From contig NZ_KE386933.1 of NCBI RefSeq assembly GCF_000429645.1, forward strand, positions 62,001-126,000: a DNA stretch of 64,000 nucleotides, in the 5' to 3' direction. Of this stretch, positions 61,859 through 64,000 are shown in pieces. How positions within the stretch are numbered: the stretch's first letter is position 1; every line of letters begins with the position of its first letter. Source of the stretch: Niveispirillum irakense DSM 11586 (GTDB taxonomy: Bacteria; Pseudomonadota; Alphaproteobacteria; Azospirillales; Azospirillaceae). Both the position numbers and the translations under genes were made by a program. The notes below the pieces were generated by a model. The model had not been told where the DNA came from. It saw only the letters and a list, made by a program, of their open reading frames with translations, and ran no database searches.

Positions 61859-62083
61859 TCAGTTTGGCGAGCGGGTCATGGATTTGATGGGCCCGCGCGG
61901 CCGGCCTGACATCAGGGCGATCTCGCGGTCCTGCTCCTCAATGAAGCCACGCACCGGATCGTCGCCATCCAGGCCACCGACCAGGGCGCGCGGCACCTTG
62001 CGGTTGGAACTGCGGCTGCCATCTTCATAGATGATATCGAACAGGACATGGCCGGTTTCCACCGGTGCCTTTTTCTTGGCCAT
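61859..62083 (-). CDS. Conserved small hypothetical protein
   Basis: A basic/acidic protein of 74 residues with MAKKKAPVETGHVLFDIIYEDGS at the start (given in part) and VGGLDGDDPVRGFIEEQDREIA in the middle. Looks like a real small alphaproteobacterial protein: the start has an ATG, the codon use fits the neighbourhood, and no gene lies opposite. I do not recognise a function. It is separated from the cold-shock gene by a strong terminator. Confidence 0.6.
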   Translation of the reverse strand: MAKKKAPVETGHVLFDIIYEDGSRSSNRKVPRALVGGLDGDDPVRGFIEEQDREIALMSGRPRGPIKSMTRSPN

Positions 62084-62115
62084 GGTTGGCCTCCATTTTT
62101 AGGGCATAAAAGGCG

Positions 62116-62145
62116 AAAGGGGTGCCGGTTGCCCGGCACCCCTTT
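62116..62145 (-). terminator. Terminator of the cold-shock gene
   Basis: AAAGGGGTGCCGG pairs with CCGGCACCCCTTT over 4 bases. On the minus strand the second arm is followed by a pyrimidine-rich run (CGCCTTTTA). Confidence 0.8.
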
Positions 62146-62172
62146 GCTGATCCTTGATGGTCGCTGAAGAGC

Positions 62173-62382
62173 TTAGACAGCCTTCAGGTTAACCGCCGAG
62201 GTCTTGCCACGGCGCGGATCGCGCTCTTCTTCGAACGAGATCTTCTGACCTTCGTTCAGGCCGGACATGCCAGCGCGCTCAACGGCGGAGATGTGAACGA
62301 AAACGTCCGAACCACCGTTTTCCGGCTGAATGAAGCCAAAGCCCTTGGTGCTGTTGAACCACTTGACGGTACCGATCGGCAT
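62173..62382 (-). CDS. Cold-shock domain protein
   Basis: An RNA chaperone of 69 residues. RNP1 is KGFGFI (13-18) and RNP2 is VFVHI (27-31), in a five-stranded OB fold beginning [14 protein letters not shown]. The start is fixed by AAGGAGAGG nine bases before the ATG; the frame stays open 15 codons upstream. The upstream 235 bases to the YkgJ-like gene hold no other supported ORF; a long 5' untranslated region, as in many csp genes, is possible. Confidence 0.95.
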   Translation of the reverse strand: MPIGTVKWFNSTKGFGFIQPENGGSDVFVHISAVERAGMSGLNEGQKISFEEERDPRRGKTSAVNLKAV

Positions 62383-62617
62383 TGTGCCTCTCCTTCGGTT
62401 TATTGGGATGGCAGCGCGCACACGCACACCGCATCAGACGTGTCCAGATAGTCGTCGATCTGGAAACCCGAAGGCAGCAGGCCGGCAGTCCGTCACAGAA
62501 TGACCCGACACATATGGGCGCCTATGCCGGCCGGTACAAGGTAATTCGGACTCATACTTGCGAAATGACGCGCAATGCTCCTATCTGCTGGCTCAGATGC
62601 GGCACGGGGAGGCACCC

Positions 62618-62929
62618 ATGACGGGGGCGAATAGGGAGGGGGAAGGCGCTGCCTTCTCCTGCCAGGATTGCGGTGCTTGCTGCGCTTTTTCAGCGGAATG
62701 GCCGCGTTTTACACTGGAAGATGATGCGGAGATCGGCCTGATCCCGGCTGAGCTTATATCGGCCAGCGGTGCCGGTATGCGGTGCGAGGGTGACCGGTGC
62801 GCCGCCTTGAAAGGCGTGGTCGGGGAGCATGTCTCCTGCGGCATTTATGCCGTTCGCCCGCTTGTCTGCCGGGATTGTGAGGCCGGCGATGAGGCCTGCC
62901 TCATGGCACGGGCCCGCTACGGGCTCTAG
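62618..62929 (+). CDS. YkgJ-like cysteine cluster protein
   Basis: A protein of 103 residues with a CxxCxxCC-type cluster SCQDCGACCAF near residue 14, then GMRCEGDRC, VSCGIYAVRPLVCRDCEAGDEAC. This is the iron- or zinc-binding family often annotated as Fe-S oxidoreductase-related. GGAGG six bases before the ATG at 62618 fixes the start; 20 more open codons lie upstream. Divergent from the cold-shock gene. Confidence 0.88.
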   Translation: MTGANREGEGAAFSCQDCGACCAFSAEWPRFTLEDDAEIGLIPAELISASGAGMRCEGDRCAALKGVVGEHVSCGIYAVRPLVCRDCEAGDEACLMARARYGL

Positions 62930-62934
62930 GCCAT

Positions 62935-62962
62935 CCCCCACCCGGCACAAGCCGGGTGGGGG
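62935..62962. terminator. Bidirectional hairpin between ykgJ-like and pyrE
   Basis: CCCCCACCCGGC pairs with GCCGGGTGGGGG across ACAA, between convergent genes, with short T-runs (GCTTT on the plus strand). Confidence 0.7.
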
Positions 62963-62975
62963 GCTTTAAAGATGA

Positions 62976-63638
62976 TCAGGAGGCGGTCGGTGCGACCCAG
63001 CTTTCCGGATTGTGCAGGAACTTCTCCACCTCGTTCAGGGTGAAGCTGTCGAAATAATTGCCGTCGCGGGCCACGCGCAGCACATCCCACCAATTGGCCA
63101 GGGAATGCAGCTTCACGCCCATCTCGGCCATGGTCGCTTCCGACTGCGGGAAGATGCCGTAATGGAAGACCACCCAGATATGTTCAACAATGCTGCCGGC
63201 CTGGCGCAGCGCATTGACGAAATTGACCTTGGAGGTGCCTTCGCTGGCCAGATCCTCCACCAGCAGCACGCGCTGGCCTTCGGGCAGGTTGCCCTCGATC
63301 TGGGCGTTGCGACCAAAACCCTTGGGCTTCTTGCGCACATAAACCATCGGCAGGTCCAGCACGTCGGAGACAAAGGCGGCATAGGGAATGCCCGCCGTCT
63401 CCCCGCCGGCCACCACGTCAAACGCTTCAAACCCCACCTCCCGGCAGAGCTGGTCCTTGGCCGCCTGCATCAGGAAGCGGCGGGCGCGCGGGAAGCTGAT
63501 CAGGCGGCGGCAATCAATATAGACCGGGCTGGCGCGGCCCGAGGTGAAGATGAAGGGCTTTTCGGCATTGAACAGGACCGACTTGGTCTCAATCAGGATA
63601 CGGGCCGCCTGGGTGGCGGCGGTCTGTGCGTCGATCAT
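62976..63638 (-). CDS. pyrE: Orotate phosphoribosyltransferase
   Basis: Adds phosphoribosyl to orotate in pyrimidine synthesis. The 220-residue product has the PRPP loop [19 protein letters not shown] with two Asp/Glu residues. The N-terminal [17 protein letters not shown] and the catalytic-loop [13 protein letters not shown] are standard for the long alphaproteobacterial type with a C-terminal extension. ATG at 63638. No other pyr gene is in the window. Confidence 0.95.
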   Translation of the reverse strand: MIDAQTAATQAARILIETKSVLFNAEKPFIFTSGRASPVYIDCRRLISFPRARRFLMQAAKDQLCREVGFEAFDVVAGGETAGIPYAAFVSDVLDLPMVYVRKKPKGFGRNAQIEGNLPEGQRVLLVEDLASEGTSKVNFVNALRQAGSIVEHIWVVFHYGIFPQSEATMAEMGVKLHSLANWWDVLRVARDGNYFDSFTLNEVEKFLHNPESWVAPTAS

Positions 63639-63741
63639 GTCAAATGGCTCCAGGGATGGGCGGGTTGGGGGTGAAAATAACAGAAAAGGTGAAGGGGGCG
63701 AGAGGGACGTTCCCGTAACTGTCCCCCCAGCCTTCGACTAC

Positions 63742-63890
63742 AGGCGCTAACTTCGCCCCCTGAAATAAGGTGCCTCCCCCGCGAAAGCGGGGATCCAGGG
63801 GCTCCAGGAACCACGCCTGAGTGCCCTTGGCCCCTGGATCCCCGCTTTCGCGGGGAAGGCATGTAGGCGCAAGGGGCGAAGTTCGCGCCT
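63742..63890. repeat. 149-bp nested palindromic element, copy B
   Basis: Outer inverted repeats (63742-63759 and 63873-63890, one mismatch) enclose a 32-base inner pair, 63771-63802 and 63830-63861 (one mismatch). Each inner arm has its own hairpin (CCCCGC-gaaa-GCGGGG). Same total length and plan as 15987-16135, with a different outer sequence. The rest of 63639-64000 shows only the pyrE upstream sequence and the edge fragment listed next. Confidence 0.8.
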
Positions 63891-63954
63891 GTGGGTTTTG
63901 CCGAGGTGATGGTTGAGAAGTTGATATGATTGTGAGCGGCTGGTTCAGCGCTGC

Positions 63955-63999
63955 TTATCCAATCACCCGCCAATCCAGCCGTTCGCCCGACCGGAAGGG
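63955..63999 (-). CDS. Possible C-terminal end of a gene that continues beyond the window
   Basis: One minus-strand frame reads PFRSGERLDWRVIG then TAA, open to the window edge. The composition is protein-like but only 14 codons are visible, so this is a weak call. Confidence 0.25.
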   Translation of the reverse strand, partial: PFRSGERLDWRVIG

Positions 64000-64000
64000 C

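Noticed and set aside
63635-63973. A 112-codon minus-strand frame upstream of pyrE
   Set aside because: It runs straight through the nested palindromic element and has no family-like segment.

Overview
The window is 64 kb of GC-rich chromosome from an alphaproteobacterium. The best guess is the Rhodospirillales/Azospirillaceae side (Niveispirillum- or Nitrospirillum-like). This rests on several signs: rpsU next to def and COQ9, an aa3 oxidase cluster with ctaB-coxF-ctaG-coxC-SURF1, an NDUFS6-like zinc-finger protein, ornithine decarboxylase beside homospermidine synthase, and a Bug-type tripartite tricarboxylate transporter. The genus is inference. No rRNA, tRNA, CRISPR array, insertion sequence or prophage was seen. 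Almost all genes look like core or soft-core genes with uniform codon use.

Layout. 0-5 kb: end of an XRE regulator, an RluE-type pseudouridine synthase, a Tat-exported Mn-type superoxide dismutase, an HNH protein and a TonB-dependent receptor. 5-8 kb: rpsU, divergent from def, COQ9 and a class III adenylate cyclase. 8-16 kb: a thioester-bearing alpha-2-macroglobulin overlapping pbpC, then a DUF1993 protein. 16-24 kb: a PmtA-like methyltransferase, an ABC-F ATPase, ndk, the tctCAB operon, and a MerR regulator facing a methyltransferase across a SoxR-type box. 24-31 kb: leuD, leuB, a GNAT, and an RND pump with its adaptor. 31-38 kb: a CAP-domain protein, a CHCC zinc finger, an overlapping ABC ATPase/lipoprotein hydrolase/YdjC deacetylase set, a pair of related membrane-anchored coiled-coil proteins, and a coniferyl-aldehyde-type dehydrogenase. 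38-47 kb: an M3 peptidase, a HI0933 flavoprotein, arfB, a GlxA-type regulator divergent from an SDR-SDR-AhpD-like operon, and Pmp3/DUF4112 membrane proteins. 47-51 kb: a 457-nt leader, ornithine decarboxylase, homospermidine synthase and a DUF1778/GNAT toxin-antitoxin pair. 51-61 kb: tldD, the cytochrome aa3 oxidase cluster and an M32 carboxypeptidase. 61-64 kb: a DUF188 protein, a cold-shock protein, a YkgJ-like protein and pyrE.

How the genes work together. coxB-coxA-ctaB-coxF-ctaG-coxC-DUF983-SURF1 encodes the core oxidase plus heme O synthesis, copper insertion and assembly. ODC makes putrescine, which homospermidine synthase turns into homospermidine. A2M and PBP1C form a periplasmic defence and wall-repair pair. 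TctC/A/B is a complete solute uptake system. LeuD and LeuB are leucine enzymes lying without leuC.

The most interesting non-gene signals are these: a leader ORF of 12 codons upstream of ODC whose ribosome-binding site can pair with a downstream anti-SD; a near-canonical SoxR box controlled by a MerR protein that lacks the iron-sulfur cysteines; an operator embedded in the toxin-antitoxin promoter; two 149-bp nested palindromic elements; and a second, shorter palindromic repeat in two inverted copies 56 kb apart. All family assignments come from motif and architecture recognition, not from database searches.
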